A stretch of 21,837 nt of DNA, from the NCBI RefSeq assembly GCF_001279695.1, contig NZ_LGDD01000042.1, forward strand, positions 1 to 21,837, in the 5' to 3' direction. The position numbers were made by a program, and so were the translations under genes. This document shows positions 14,510 to 21,689 of the stretch, one piece after another (position 1 is the first letter of the stretch; each line of letters starts with the position of its first letter). The notes below the pieces were generated by a model. It made no database searches. It was not told where the DNA came from and saw only the letters and a program-made list of their open reading frames with translations. This DNA comes from Streptomyces sp. WM6378. GTDB taxonomy: Bacteria > Actinomycetota > Actinomycetes > Streptomycetales > Streptomycetaceae.

Positions 14510-15565
14510 TCAGAAGAACACGGACCGCCGCTGCACGAGCAGCTTGTACAGCGTGTGCTGGATCTGCTCCCGCACCTGGTCGGTGAGGTTGAACATCAGC
14601 ATCGGGTCCTCCGCGGCCTCCGGCGGATACCCGTCGGTCGGGATCGGCTCGCCGAACTGGATCGTCCACTTCGTCGGCAGCGGCACCAGACCCGCAGGAC
14701 CCAGCCACGGGAACGTCGGCGTGATCGGGAAGTACGGGAAGCCGAGCAGGCGGGCCAGCGTCTTGGCGTTCCCGATCATCGGGTAGATCTCCTCGGCCCC
14801 CACGATCGAGCACGGCACGATGGGCGTGCCCGCCTTCAGCGCGGTCGACACGAAGCCGCCCCGCCCGAAGCGCTGCAGCTTGTACCGCTCGCCGAACGGC
14901 TTGCCGATGCCCTTGAACCCCTCCGGCATCACCCCGACGACCTCGCCCCGCTCAAGCAGCGCCTGGGCGTCCTCCGAACAGGCCAGGGTGTGCCCGGCCT
15001 TGCGGGCCAGCTCGTTGACGACCGGCAGCATGAACACCAGGTCGGCCGCGAGCAGCCGCAGATGGCGCCCCGCCGGGTGGTGGTCGTGGACGGCCACCTG
15101 CATCATCAGCCCGTCCAGCGGCAGCGTCCCGGAGTGGTTGGCGACGACCAGCGCCCCGCCCTCGGCCGGGATGTTCTCGACGCCCTTCACCTCCACCCGG
15201 AAGTACTTGTCGTAGAACGGCCGCAGGATCGACATCAGGACCTGGTCGGTGAGCTCCTTGTCGTAGCCGAACTCGTCGACGTCGTACTCGCCGGTGATCC
15301 GCCGCCGCAGGAACGACAGGCCGCCCGCGATGCGCCGGTCCCAGCCGCCGCGCTGCTCCTGCCCGTCCGCCGGGCGGTCCCCGGAGGGCCGCTCCACGGC
15401 CTCCTGCGCCCCGGGCAGGGCACTGACCGGGGCGGCGGCTCCCGCGAGCGGCTGTGGCCCGGGCTCGGCCTTGCGGCGGCCCGGGACCGGGCGCCTGCGG
15501 CCGGTGCGCTGCGCGCTCTGGCGCGAGCGGTCGTCGTCGAACGGGATGACCTTGGCGTCCGCCAT
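14510..15565 (-). CDS. Lysophospholipid acyltransferase-family protein (LPLAT/MGAT-like)
   Basis: The 351-residue protein has a basic, Pro-rich, probably disordered N-terminal 75 residues. A PlsC-type acyltransferase fold follows: IPAEGGALVVANHSGTLPLDG at about 132-152, VVGVMPEGFKGIGKPFG at 209-225, and IVPCSIVGAEEIYPMIG. These correspond to acyltransferase blocks I, III and IV. The His144-Asp151 spacing is H-x6-D rather than the textbook H-x4-D. The enzyme presumably transfers acyl groups to a glycerolipid at the inner membrane face; the acceptor is unknown. The ATG at 15565 has GAGGAG upstream and begins 14 nt after the SDR gene, so the two form an operon. The mycobacterial neighbour pair Rv0501-Rv0502 is equivalent, from memory. 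Confidence 0.9.
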   Translation of the reverse strand: MADAKVIPFDDDRSRQSAQRTGRRRPVPGRRKAEPGPQPLAGAAAPVSALPGAQEAVERPSGDRPADGQEQRGGWDRRIAGGLSFLRRRITGEYDVDEFGYDKELTDQVLMSILRPFYDKYFRVEVKGVENIPAEGGALVVANHSGTLPLDGLMMQVAVHDHHPAGRHLRLLAADLVFMLPVVNELARKAGHTLACSEDAQALLERGEVVGVMPEGFKGIGKPFGERYKLQRFGRGGFVSTALKAGTPIVPCSIVGAEEIYPMIGNAKTLARLLGFPYFPITPTFPWLGPAGLVPLPTKWTIQFGEPIPTDGYPPEAAEDPMLMFNLTDQVREQIQHTLYKLLVQRRSVFF

Positions 15566-15579
15566 CGTTGGTGCGCTCC

Positions 15580-16662
15580 TCATTCCGCGTTCGAAGGGGT
15601 GGTGGCTCCGGCGAGGGCCCCGCCGGGGAAGGGCGCGAACGGCAGCCCCGCCACCCGGTCCACGGCCCTGGCCAGCGAGTCCGGGGGCAGCAGCCCCGGC
15701 CCCCGGCTGCGGGCGAAGTCGGCGAACGTCTCGGCGGTCGTGTACTTGGGTTCGTAGCCCAGTGTCTCGCGCATCTGGGCCGTGCTGACCACCCGGCCGT
15801 GCGTGAGCAAACGAATCTGCTCCGGCGAGAAGTCGGTCACCCCGACCGTCCTGAGCGCGGTGCCGACCCAGCGGACTGCCGGCAGGAGCACCGGCACCGT
15901 GGGCCGCCCGAGCCGACGCGAACACTGCGAGAGCAGCAGCACGCCCTCCCCCGCCACGTTGAAGGTCCCGCTGTTGAGCGTCCCGCGCCGCGGCTCGCCG
16001 GCCGCGATCCGCAGCACGTCGATCACATCGTCCTCGTGGACGAACTGGAGCCGCGGGTCATAGCCGAGCACCGTCGGAAGGACCGGCAGCGAGAAGTACT
16101 CGGCGAGCGGCGAGTCGGCGCTCGGCCCCAGGATGTTCGCGAAGCGGAGCACGCAGACCGCCACATCGGGCCGGCGCCGGGCGAAGCCGCGCACGTATCC
16201 CTCGACCTCGACGGCGTCCTTCGCGAAGCCCCCGCTGGGCAGCGACTTCGGCGGCGTCGTCTCGGTGAACACCGCGGGATCGCGCGGCGCGGACCCGTAC
16301 ACGCTCGTACTCGATTTCACGACGAGCCGCTTGACCGTCGGCGACTTCTGGCAGGCGCCGAGCAGCTGCATCGTCCCGATGACGTTGGTTTCCTTGACCG
16401 TGGTCCGCCCGCCGCCCGAGCTCAGGGGCGTCCCGGTCACATCCATGTGCACGACGGTGTCCACCGCGTGCTCGGCGAGCACCTTCGCGATCGCCGGCTG
16501 GCGGATGTCCGCCTGTACGAATTCGGCACCACCCAGACGGTGCCCCGGCCGGACCACATCGACCCCGATCACCCGGTCGACCTCGGGATCCCGCTGGATC
16601 CGCCGCACAAGACGGCCGCCCAGCTGCCGGGCCACTCCGGTGACGAGCACGACCTTCCCCAA
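15580..16662 (-). CDS. NAD-dependent epimerase/dehydratase-like SDR protein with altered catalytic site
   Basis: The 360-residue protein is an extended short-chain dehydrogenase/reductase. The N-terminal nucleotide motif reads VTGVARQLGG, where the middle glycine of GxxGxxG is Arg12. Family marks VVHMDVTGTP, ETNVIGTMQLLGAC, VVKSSTSVYGS and LRFANILGP are all present. The YxxxK catalytic pair, however, aligns to Phe146 and Ala150 in GGFAKDAVEVEGY. The start is a TTG at 16662 behind AAGGAAGG. Mycobacterial GalE2 (Rv0501) is the syntenic relative. It precedes the acyltransferase gene by 14 nt, suggesting a joint envelope or lipid role. With Tyr and Lys missing it may bind a nucleotide-sugar or lipid without classic redox chemistry. 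Confidence 0.9.
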   Translation of the reverse strand: MGKVVLVTGVARQLGGRLVRRIQRDPEVDRVIGVDVVRPGHRLGGAEFVQADIRQPAIAKVLAEHAVDTVVHMDVTGTPLSSGGGRTTVKETNVIGTMQLLGACQKSPTVKRLVVKSSTSVYGSAPRDPAVFTETTPPKSLPSGGFAKDAVEVEGYVRGFARRRPDVAVCVLRFANILGPSADSPLAEYFSLPVLPTVLGYDPRLQFVHEDDVIDVLRIAAGEPRRGTLNSGTFNVAGEGVLLLSQCSRRLGRPTVPVLLPAVRWVGTALRTVGVTDFSPEQIRLLTHGRVVSTAQMRETLGYEPKYTTAETFADFARSRGPGLLPPDSLARAVDRVAGLPFAPFPGGALAGATTPSNAE

Positions 16663-16787
16663 GATCAGCGCCTTCCTTCGGCCTTCGGTACGTCCCTAAC
16701 GCCCTGAGCGCCACCGTAGCGGCTGGATGTTGCGCGGCGATGACCCCGTGCGCCCGCATGGCCGAGAAACTGCGCCCGGATACGCCA

Positions 16788-16821
16788 CAGCCCTCCCACC
16801 GACGATGCGGCGGGAGGGCTG
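16788..16821 (-). terminator. Hairpin downstream of the bS22 gene
   Basis: Positions 16788-16801 pair with 16808-16821 over a 6-nt loop, with one mismatch in 14 bp. It lies 22 nt past the bS22 stop and would separate that gene from the epimerase-like gene. Confidence 0.75.
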
Positions 16822-16843
16822 CGATCTCACGAACAGCGCTCGC

Positions 16844-16942
16844 TTACTTCTTGTTGCGACGCTGAACGCGCGTGCGCTTGAGCAGCTTGCGGTGCTTCTT
16901 CTTGGCCATCCGCTTGCGCCGCTTCTTGATAACAGAGCCCAC
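16844..16942 (-). CDS. Small ribosomal subunit protein bS22 (AURKAIP1/COX24-domain protein), 32 residues
   Basis: The reverse strand from a GTG at 16942 encodes 32 residues beginning [17 protein letters not shown] and ending [10 protein letters not shown]. Eighteen of the 32 are Lys or Arg. This matches the actinobacterial protein seen bound in the Mycobacterium smegmatis ribosome and named bS22; before that it was annotated as an AURKAIP1/COX24 protein. It is too short for most gene callers. GAGGG, about 7 nt upstream of the GTG, supports that start over the internal Met12. A TAGGCT -10 box lies about 70 nt upstream and a strong hairpin follows. Its neighbour bdtA is upstream on the same strand, the same order as Rv0500A-Rv0500B. 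Confidence 0.93.
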   Translation of the reverse strand: MGSVIKKRRKRMAKKKHRKLLKRTRVQRRNKK

Positions 16943-17009
16943 GACTACCCTCGCTCACTTCTTCTCACTCGGTGCGGGGCGTCTGGGCCCACACGACCTA
17001 CGTCGGCCT

Positions 17010-17015
17010 AGCCTA
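17010..17015 (-). promoter_or_regulatory. Candidate -10 box of the bS22 gene
   Basis: TAGGCT on the minus strand is a good streptomycete -10. The leader to the GTG at 16942 would be about 60 nt. The -35 (TTACGT or TACGTC, 17-18 nt away) is weak. Confidence 0.5.
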
Positions 17016-17062
17016 CCTGCCGCCGAGTGAGGGACGTAATCCGAGGGGAGCGGGGAGCCCCC

Positions 17063-17272
17063 TCAGGCCGTCTCCACCCCCACAAAGGACTCGCGGAGGT
17101 ACTCCTGAACTGCCTGTTCCGGAACCCGGAAGGACCTGCCCACCCGGATCGCGGGCAGATGACCGCTGTGCACCAAGCGGTACACGGTCATCTTTGACAC
17201 TCGCATCACCGAGGCGACCTCCGCCACGGTAAGGAACACGACCTCGTTGAGAGGCCTCTGGTCTGCAGCCAT
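17063..17272 (-). CDS. bdtA: Excisionase/MerR-like helix-turn-helix DNA-binding protein (BdtA)
   Basis: The 69-residue protein is essentially one winged helix-turn-helix of the excisionase type: LTVAEVASVMRVSKMTVYRLVHSGHLPAIRVGRSFRVPEQAVQEYL. The start is the ATG at 17272 (protein MAADQRPLNEVVF). In S. coelicolor the gene at this place, downstream of bldN-rsbN, was named bdtA as a target of the developmental repressor BldD; I assign the symbol from that synteny. Regulatory targets are unknown. The conserved pairing with bS22 (Rv0500A-Rv0500B in mycobacteria) suggests a general actinobacterial role beyond sporulation. A BldD-like box and a TAGTCT -10 lie upstream. It could be confused with BldC, which has a different N-terminus. 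Confidence 0.85.
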   Translation of the reverse strand: MAADQRPLNEVVFLTVAEVASVMRVSKMTVYRLVHSGHLPAIRVGRSFRVPEQAVQEYLRESFVGVETA

Positions 17273-17320
17273 GACCCACCTGTACCTTCCGCACCCAACG
17301 CGCACCGGCTTCCCCTCCGG

Positions 17321-17333
17321 TGACTCAACGTCG
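17321..17333. promoter_or_regulatory. Candidate BldD-binding box upstream of bdtA
   Basis: TGACTCAACGTCG matches 7 of 9 fixed positions of the remembered BldD consensus TNACNCWGNGTNA, on either strand. It lies about 17-30 nt downstream of the possible -10 at 17351-17356, a place that would suit repression. Confidence 0.4.
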
Positions 17334-17350
17334 CTGTGCGCTCACTCCCC

Positions 17351-17356
17351 AGACTA
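17351..17356 (-). promoter_or_regulatory. Candidate -10 box of bdtA
   Basis: TAGTCT on the minus strand fits TANNNT and lies about 80 nt before the bdtA ATG. No TTG-type -35 is seen at 17-19 nt. Confidence 0.35.
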
Positions 17357-17400
17357 GGGGCGGGTGGTGCGAGTGGGGAAGAGGAGCTGCCATCGGCCGC

Positions 17401-18216
17401 CTACTGTGACAGACACGCTCGATTGAGTACATAGCGAGTAAGCGGCCGGTAGTAATCAGACCGCACAGCGTCATCAAGCGGAACGGCCACGGCCACCCGC
17501 CCCTCGGCCTCGCCGACGAACAGCGCGGGGTCGTCCGTATCGGCGAGCCCGACGGCCTCAATGCCCAGCTGACCTGCCCCGCAGACCCATCCGTGATCTC
17601 CGATCACCAGCTCGGGAACCTGTCCGGAACCCCCCGCCGAGGCCCCCAGGGCGACCCGAACCGGGAGCGGCGAATGGGTGTGCGCGCCGGTCTCGCTCCC
17701 GGCTCCCCGCGCGCCGGGTTCCCGCACCAACGCGACTCCCCGTACGTAGTCAAGGTTGTACGTACGTACCCCGAACCGGGTCGTTATGTCGACAGAGCTA
17801 CCCTGCGCGGGGGTGAGAACAGGGCATCCCGCCGCCGACAAAGCGTCCGCCAGGGCGGCGTAGAACCCGAGCAGACGGTGCGGATGCCCGGTCCCGAGCA
17901 GCACCGCGCCGCGCCGCGAAGCCACCTCCCCGAGGCGCACCGCGAAGGCGTCGAGCCCCGCCAACGTCCGCTCCGGGTCGATGACATCGGGCCCGCTGAC
18001 GTGCCGCGGATCGTCGCTCACCCCGCACTTGTCCGCCATCAGCCGCAACAAATCCCGCTCGCCCCACCCCCATTCGGGGTCGAGCCCGAGCGTGACCCGG
18101 GGATCCCGCGCCGCGAACAGCCGATAGCTCCGCAGGCTCTCCTCCCGCGAGGTGGCCACAGGCCCGGCCAGCCTGGCCGCCAGAAGATGCGCCCGCAGCG
18201 CGCCGATGCTCAACAC
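17401..18216 (-). CDS. Conserved streptomycete protein, annotated elsewhere as a phosphatase; function unproven
   Basis: The 271-residue protein starts at a GTG at 18216 with GGGAG 9 nt upstream (protein VLSIGALRAHLLAARLAG). Features that look catalytic are GTGHPHRLLGFY at 108-119, GSSVDI at 139-144, and GDHGWVCGAGQLGIEAVGL at 206-224, followed by DTDDPALFVGEAEG and a C-terminal DYYRPLTRYVL. A variable Gly/Ser-rich stretch (about 164-200) interrupts the core. It is soluble, with no signal peptide. I remember homologues labelled 'phosphatase' beside bdtA in streptomycetes but cannot name a characterised member. The paired His/Asp motifs suggest a metal- or phosphate-binding site. The longer open frame upstream runs into the dispersed repeat and is rejected. 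Confidence 0.75.
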   Translation of the reverse strand: MLSIGALRAHLLAARLAGPVATSREESLRSYRLFAARDPRVTLGLDPEWGWGERDLLRLMADKCGVSDDPRHVSGPDVIDPERTLAGLDAFAVRLGEVASRRGAVLLGTGHPHRLLGFYAALADALSAAGCPVLTPAQGSSVDITTRFGVRTYNLDYVRGVALVREPGARGAGSETGAHTHSPLPVRVALGASAGGSGQVPELVIGDHGWVCGAGQLGIEAVGLADTDDPALFVGEAEGRVAVAVPLDDAVRSDYYRPLTRYVLNRACLSQ

Positions 18217-18387
18217 CCGACGATGCTCCCGCAGGGGGGTGGGGCGCGGGCCAAATTCGAGGCAGAGCCCCACAGTTGGCGTAACGCCGCCTGGCCGCGA
18301 AAGAGGGTCTCGCTCCCCACCCCGCCCGTTCCCGGCTGTGACACCCTGCGGCTCCGCCGCGAGGCCTCCGGGGGTGGGGTGCTTCGG

Positions 18388-18631
18388 CTGCGGACCGTGC
18401 GTGGCTGGCCGCGCAGTTCCCCGCGCCCCTAACAGGGTTGACGCTGGCCGGCACCGGCATACCCAGCCCGTCATGGGGGTCCCCCCTGGCCCTTAAGCCC
18501 TTGGGGGAGATTGAGGACGAGCGCCCTTAAGGCACGAACGGGGTCTGGGGCAGAGCCCCAGCAGCGACCACCGGGCCGCAAGCCGACCCCATCCACCCCC
18601 GGAGGGTCTCGGGAAGGGGCGGGGTGGGGAA
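18388..18631. repeat. Dispersed intergenic repeat element, copy B (inverted relative to copy A)
   Basis: It fills most of the gap between the phosphatase-like gene and acuC (18217-18637). Its reverse complement aligns along its length with 4666-4885, apart from an extra stretch of about 25 nt near 18563-18593. The end at 18594-18622 matches copy A's end at 4675-4703. The other inverted end appears split at about 18316-18335 and 18365-18379. The hairpin CTGGGGC-AGA-GCCCCAG (18545-18561) is kept with a changed loop. Small frames across it are typical mis-calls. The remainder of the gap (18217-18310) is GC-rich with no gene. Confidence 0.8.
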
Positions 18632-18637
18632 CTCCCC

Positions 18638-19813
18638 CTACGCCAACAACCCCCGCAACGGAAACACCGCCCGCCGAGTGGCCAGCACCGCCTGGTCCAG
18701 CCGATCCGCAGGGTCGTACCCCGCATCCCAGGACCGCCACGACACGGTCCGCCCGTCCGTCATCCGCGCAGGCCCCAACTGCCGCGTACGCGCGAACACT
18801 TCATCCCGCCAGGACGCCGGAATCACCGACTCGGGATCGAGCGGCGCATGCCCCGCGATCCCCACCAGATGTGTCCAGGACCGCGGCACCACATCCACCA
18901 CCGCATACCCCCCACCCCCGAGCGCGACCCACTTCGCCCCCTCGACGTACTCATGGGCCAGCGAGTGGCACGCGGCCTGCACCGCCCGCTGCGCATCGAG
19001 CGAAACGGCCAGGTGGGCCAGCGGATCCTCGAAGTGCGTGTCGGCCCCGTGCTGGGTGACGAGGACCTGTGGCCGGAAATCGGCGATCAGCTCCGGCACC
19101 ACCGAGTGGAACGCCCGCAGCCACCCCTCGTCCCCCGTCCCCGCCGGCAGCGCGACATTGACCGCGGACCCCTCACCGGCCCCGTCCGCCCCGGTCTCCT
19201 CCGGCCACCCGGTCCCGGGAAACAGGAGCCGGGGATGCTCGTGCAGCGAGATCGTCAGGACCCGCGGATCCTCCCAGAACGCCGCCTGAACCCCGTCCCC
19301 GTGGTGCACGTCCACATCCACGTACGCGACCCGCTCGGCCCCCAGCTCCAACAGCCGCGCGATGGCCAGCGCCGCATCGTTGTAGATGCAGAACCCGGCC
19401 GCCCCGCCCGGCATCGCATGGTGCAGCCCGCCCGCGAAGTTGACCGCGTGCGCGGCCTCCCCCGCCCACACCGCCTCGGCCGCGGCGACCGACTGCCCGG
19501 CGATCAGCGCGGAGGCCTCGTGCATCCCGGCGAAGGCGGGATCGTCCATCGTGCCAAGCCCGTACGACGCGTCGGCGGAACCCGGATCCGCCGACGCCGC
19601 CCGCACCGCGTCGACGTAGTCCTGCCGGTGCACGAGCCGCAGCGTGGAGTCCCCGGCGGGCGGCGCGGCAACCACGTCCACCTGCTTGTCGAGCCCGTAC
19701 GCCCGCACCAGACCCATGGTCAGCGCGAGCCGTACCGGGTCCATCGGGTGGCTCGACCCGAAGTCGTAGCGCGTGACAGCTTCATCCCACATCAACAGTG
19801 CGCGGCCGCTCAT
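18638..19813 (-). CDS. acuC: Acetoin utilisation protein AcuC, class I histone-deacetylase-like enzyme
   Basis: The 391-residue protein has the zinc-dependent deacetylase fold. The charge-relay His131-His132 lie in GGLHHAMPGG. Zinc ligands Asp168 and His170 are in YVDVDVHHGDG, with Asp258 in QHGADTHFEDPL, and the transition-state Tyr303 is in GGGGYAVVD. These sit at nearly the same positions as in bacterial HDLP. In Bacillus subtilis AcuC deacetylates acetyl-CoA synthetase, so control of acetate metabolism is the likely role; other acyl-lysine or polyamine substrates are possible. I used the ATG at 19813; a GTG at 19822 would add three residues. The start lies inside the 3' end of the MFS gene, a 32-nt overlap implying co-translation. 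The gene ends 7 nt from repeat copy B. Confidence 0.94.
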   Translation of the reverse strand: MSGRALLMWDEAVTRYDFGSSHPMDPVRLALTMGLVRAYGLDKQVDVVAAPPAGDSTLRLVHRQDYVDAVRAASADPGSADASYGLGTMDDPAFAGMHEASALIAGQSVAAAEAVWAGEAAHAVNFAGGLHHAMPGGAAGFCIYNDAALAIARLLELGAERVAYVDVDVHHGDGVQAAFWEDPRVLTISLHEHPRLLFPGTGWPEETGADGAGEGSAVNVALPAGTGDEGWLRAFHSVVPELIADFRPQVLVTQHGADTHFEDPLAHLAVSLDAQRAVQAACHSLAHEYVEGAKWVALGGGGYAVVDVVPRSWTHLVGIAGHAPLDPESVIPASWRDEVFARTRQLGPARMTDGRTVSWRSWDAGYDPADRLDQAVLATRRAVFPLRGLLA

Positions 19814-20981
19814 GCCCGCCACCGTATCGGGCGGCCTCGGAGCCGAACGAGCGGGCGTACACCAGCGTCAGCAGCACCAGGACCATCGGCACGAGCATCG
19901 CCCCGCGGTAGCTCCAGGCGTCCCCCAGCGCCCCCACGAGCGGCGAGCCAACAAGAAATCCCACGTAGTTGAAGATGTTGAGCCGGGCGACCGCCGCGTC
20001 GCTGGCGTCCGGAAACAGCCGCCCGGCCGCGGCGAACGTCTGCGGCACGATCACGCACAGCCCGAACCCGAGCAGCGTGAACCCGGCCATCCCCGCCCAG
20101 GCCCCGGGCGCGGCCGCCACCACGGCGAACCCGGCGGCGGCCAGCACCGTCCCGAACCGCACCACGGCCACCGCCCCGAACCGCCGCACCCCGAAGTCCC
20201 CCGCAGCCCGCCCGAGCAGCGTGGTGACCATGTAGACGTTGTACGGAACGGTCGCCAGCTGCTCGGAGCTGCCCAGCGTGTCCTGGAGGTACTTGGCACT
20301 CCAGTTGGAGACGGTCGAGTCCCCGATGTACGCGAAGCTCATCACCAGGCAGAGCGGCAGCAGCAGCCGGAAGACGACGGGCTTGGCCCCCTCGGCCCGC
20401 TCCACCGCGGCGCCGGCCGGCTCACCGTCCACGTACCACCGGCTCGCGACCAGACACACCGGCAGCAGCACGGCCACGACCGGCAGATACGACACGAGCA
20501 GCGACAGGTGCCAGTGCGCCCCCACCCAGGCGAGCGAGGCGCCCCCGATCCCCCCGAGGCTGTACGAGGCGTGGAACCCGAGCATGATGCTGCGCCCGTA
20601 CGTCCGCTGGAGGCTGACCCCCAGCATGTTCATGGACGCGTCGAGCGCGCCCACCGACAGCCCGAACGCGCCGAGCGACAGCGCGGCCTGCCACATCCGG
20701 TCGCCCGCGCCGGCCCCGAGCAGCGCCAGGAGCACGACGGGCTGGGCGAACCGCAGCACCACGCTGGGCCGGACCCGCTTGATCAGCTGCTCGGTGCAGA
20801 CGCTGCCGACCCCCGCGAGGATCGGCACGGCCGCGAGGAAGACGGGCAGCAGCCCGTCCGATATCCCGTACCGGTCCTGGATCGCGGGTATGCGGGTCAC
20901 CAGGAGGGCAAAGGCCATGCCCTGCGCGAAGAAACTCACCGCCAGGGACGCCCTGCCGTGCCGCAGGCGTGCGTCTGTCAT
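19782..20981 (-). CDS. MFS transporter (YbjJ/MosC-like)
   Basis: The 399-residue protein is a 12-helix major facilitator. Hydrophobic helices alternate with loops containing RIPAIQDRYGISDGLL after helix 1, IKRVRPSVVLRFAQP after helix 2, and LLGRAAGDFGVRRFG in the second half, a weak form of the MFS loop 2-3 motif. The early RIPAIQ stretch resembles the YbjJ/MosC group, whose substrates are mostly unknown (MosC is linked to rhizopine uptake). The start is the ATG at 20981, which has no ribosome site but has a TAGGCT box 8 nt away. The C-terminal coding end overlaps acuC by 32 nt. Pairing with a deacetylase suggests an acetylated or small organic substrate, but this is context only. Confidence 0.9.
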   Translation of the reverse strand: MTDARLRHGRASLAVSFFAQGMAFALLVTRIPAIQDRYGISDGLLPVFLAAVPILAGVGSVCTEQLIKRVRPSVVLRFAQPVVLLALLGAGAGDRMWQAALSLGAFGLSVGALDASMNMLGVSLQRTYGRSIMLGFHASYSLGGIGGASLAWVGAHWHLSLLVSYLPVVAVLLPVCLVASRWYVDGEPAGAAVERAEGAKPVVFRLLLPLCLVMSFAYIGDSTVSNWSAKYLQDTLGSSEQLATVPYNVYMVTTLLGRAAGDFGVRRFGAVAVVRFGTVLAAAGFAVVAAAPGAWAGMAGFTLLGFGLCVIVPQTFAAAGRLFPDASDAAVARLNIFNYVGFLVGSPLVGALGDAWSYRGAMLVPMVLVLLTLVYARSFGSEAARYGGGHERPRTVDVG

Positions 20982-20989
20982 GGCGGCAC

Positions 20990-20995
20990 AGCCTA
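20990..20995 (-). promoter_or_regulatory. Candidate -10 box for a leaderless MFS transcript
   Basis: TAGGCT on the minus strand ends 8 nt before the ATG at 20981. The transcript start would be within about 2 nt of the ATG, and no Shine-Dalgarno sequence exists. The -35 is poor. Confidence 0.45.
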
Positions 20996-21024
20996 GGGCC
21001 GTTACTTACTCCTGGGTAGAGAGA

Positions 21025-21669
21025 TCACCCGAGCAATCCGAGCAGCTGCCCCATGTTGTCGAAGTACCCGTTGGCGCCGTCGAGCCGCTCGGCGGGCGTC
21101 ATCGCCGTGAACCCGTACACGTCCATCCCCGCGGCCCGCGCGGCCTGGACCCCGAGCCGGCTGTCCTCGATGACGACGCACCGCTCGGGTGCCACCCCCA
21201 TCCGCTCGGCCGCGTGCAGGAACAGGTCCGGCGCCGGTTTCCCCCGCCCGACGTCCTCCGAGGAGAACACCCACTCCTCCTCGAACCACTCGTCGAGCCC
21301 GGTCCTGCGGTGCCCCACCCGGATCCGCTCGTGCGTCCCGGACGACGCCACGCAGTACGGCACCCCGTCCGCCACGAGCTTCCCGAGTACGTCCGTGACC
21401 CCCGCGACGGGCTGCAATTCCCGCTCGAACGCGGCGAAAATCCGAGCGTGCAGCGTCTCGTCGAAGTCGACCGGCAGCGCTTGCCCGGTCCTCTCCTGGA
21501 TCACGTCGTGCACGCGATGGACTGCGGCCCCCATGTAGTCACGGCGGGATTCCTCGTACGAGGTGGGATGGCCGAGCTCGGTGAGATAGCCGGACAGGAT
21601 GGTGTTCGAGATCGGCTCACTGTCGACGAGCACGCCGTCGTTGTCGAAGATGATGAGGTCGTAGCGCAT
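21025..21669 (-). CDS. HAD-superfamily hydrolase, beta-phosphoglucomutase/sugar-phosphatase-like
   Basis: The 214-residue protein is a subfamily IA HAD hydrolase. Motif I is IIFDNDGVLVDSE with nucleophile Asp9 and acid Asp11, motif II is the Ser in CVASSGTHERI, Lys lies in GRGKPAPDLFL, and motif III is VVIEDSRLGVQAA. A helical cap occupies about residues 16-90. The DxDGVLVDSE form and cap type are shared with beta-phosphoglucomutases and 2-deoxyglucose-6-phosphate phosphatases, so a small phosphorylated sugar is the likely substrate. The ATG at 21669 follows only 20 nt after the rRNA operon terminator, so transcription is either leaderless from a box in that gap or by read-through. It is co-directional with the rRNA genes and ends 44 nt before the MFS start. 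Confidence 0.93.
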   Translation of the reverse strand: MRYDLIIFDNDGVLVDSEPISNTILSGYLTELGHPTSYEESRRDYMGAAVHRVHDVIQERTGQALPVDFDETLHARIFAAFERELQPVAGVTDVLGKLVADGVPYCVASSGTHERIRVGHRRTGLDEWFEEEWVFSSEDVGRGKPAPDLFLHAAERMGVAPERCVVIEDSRLGVQAARAAGMDVYGFTAMTPAERLDGANGYFDNMGQLLGLLG

Positions 21670-21675
21670 GACTCG

Positions 21676-21681
21676 ACCTTA
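21676..21681 (-). promoter_or_regulatory. Candidate -10 box of the HAD gene inside the rRNA operon tail
   Basis: TAAGGT on the minus strand ends 6 nt before the ATG at 21669. Its -35 would have to lie inside the terminator stem, and no good hexamer is seen there. Confidence 0.3.
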
Positions 21682-21689
21682 AACGCAGA

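Noticed and set aside
14438..15757. Plus-strand frame opposite the acyltransferase that begins in the terminator stem
   Set aside because: It starts inside the 22-bp hairpin and mirrors the real gene; no homology.
18217..18474. N-terminal extension of the phosphatase-like protein
   Set aside because: It reads into the dispersed repeat; the GTG at 18216 has a well-spaced GGGAG.
18471..18740. Small minus-strand frame ending in a GLKGQGGPP-type sequence
   Set aside because: It lies in repeat copy B and is the sort of spurious peptide that this repeat yields in streptomycete annotations.
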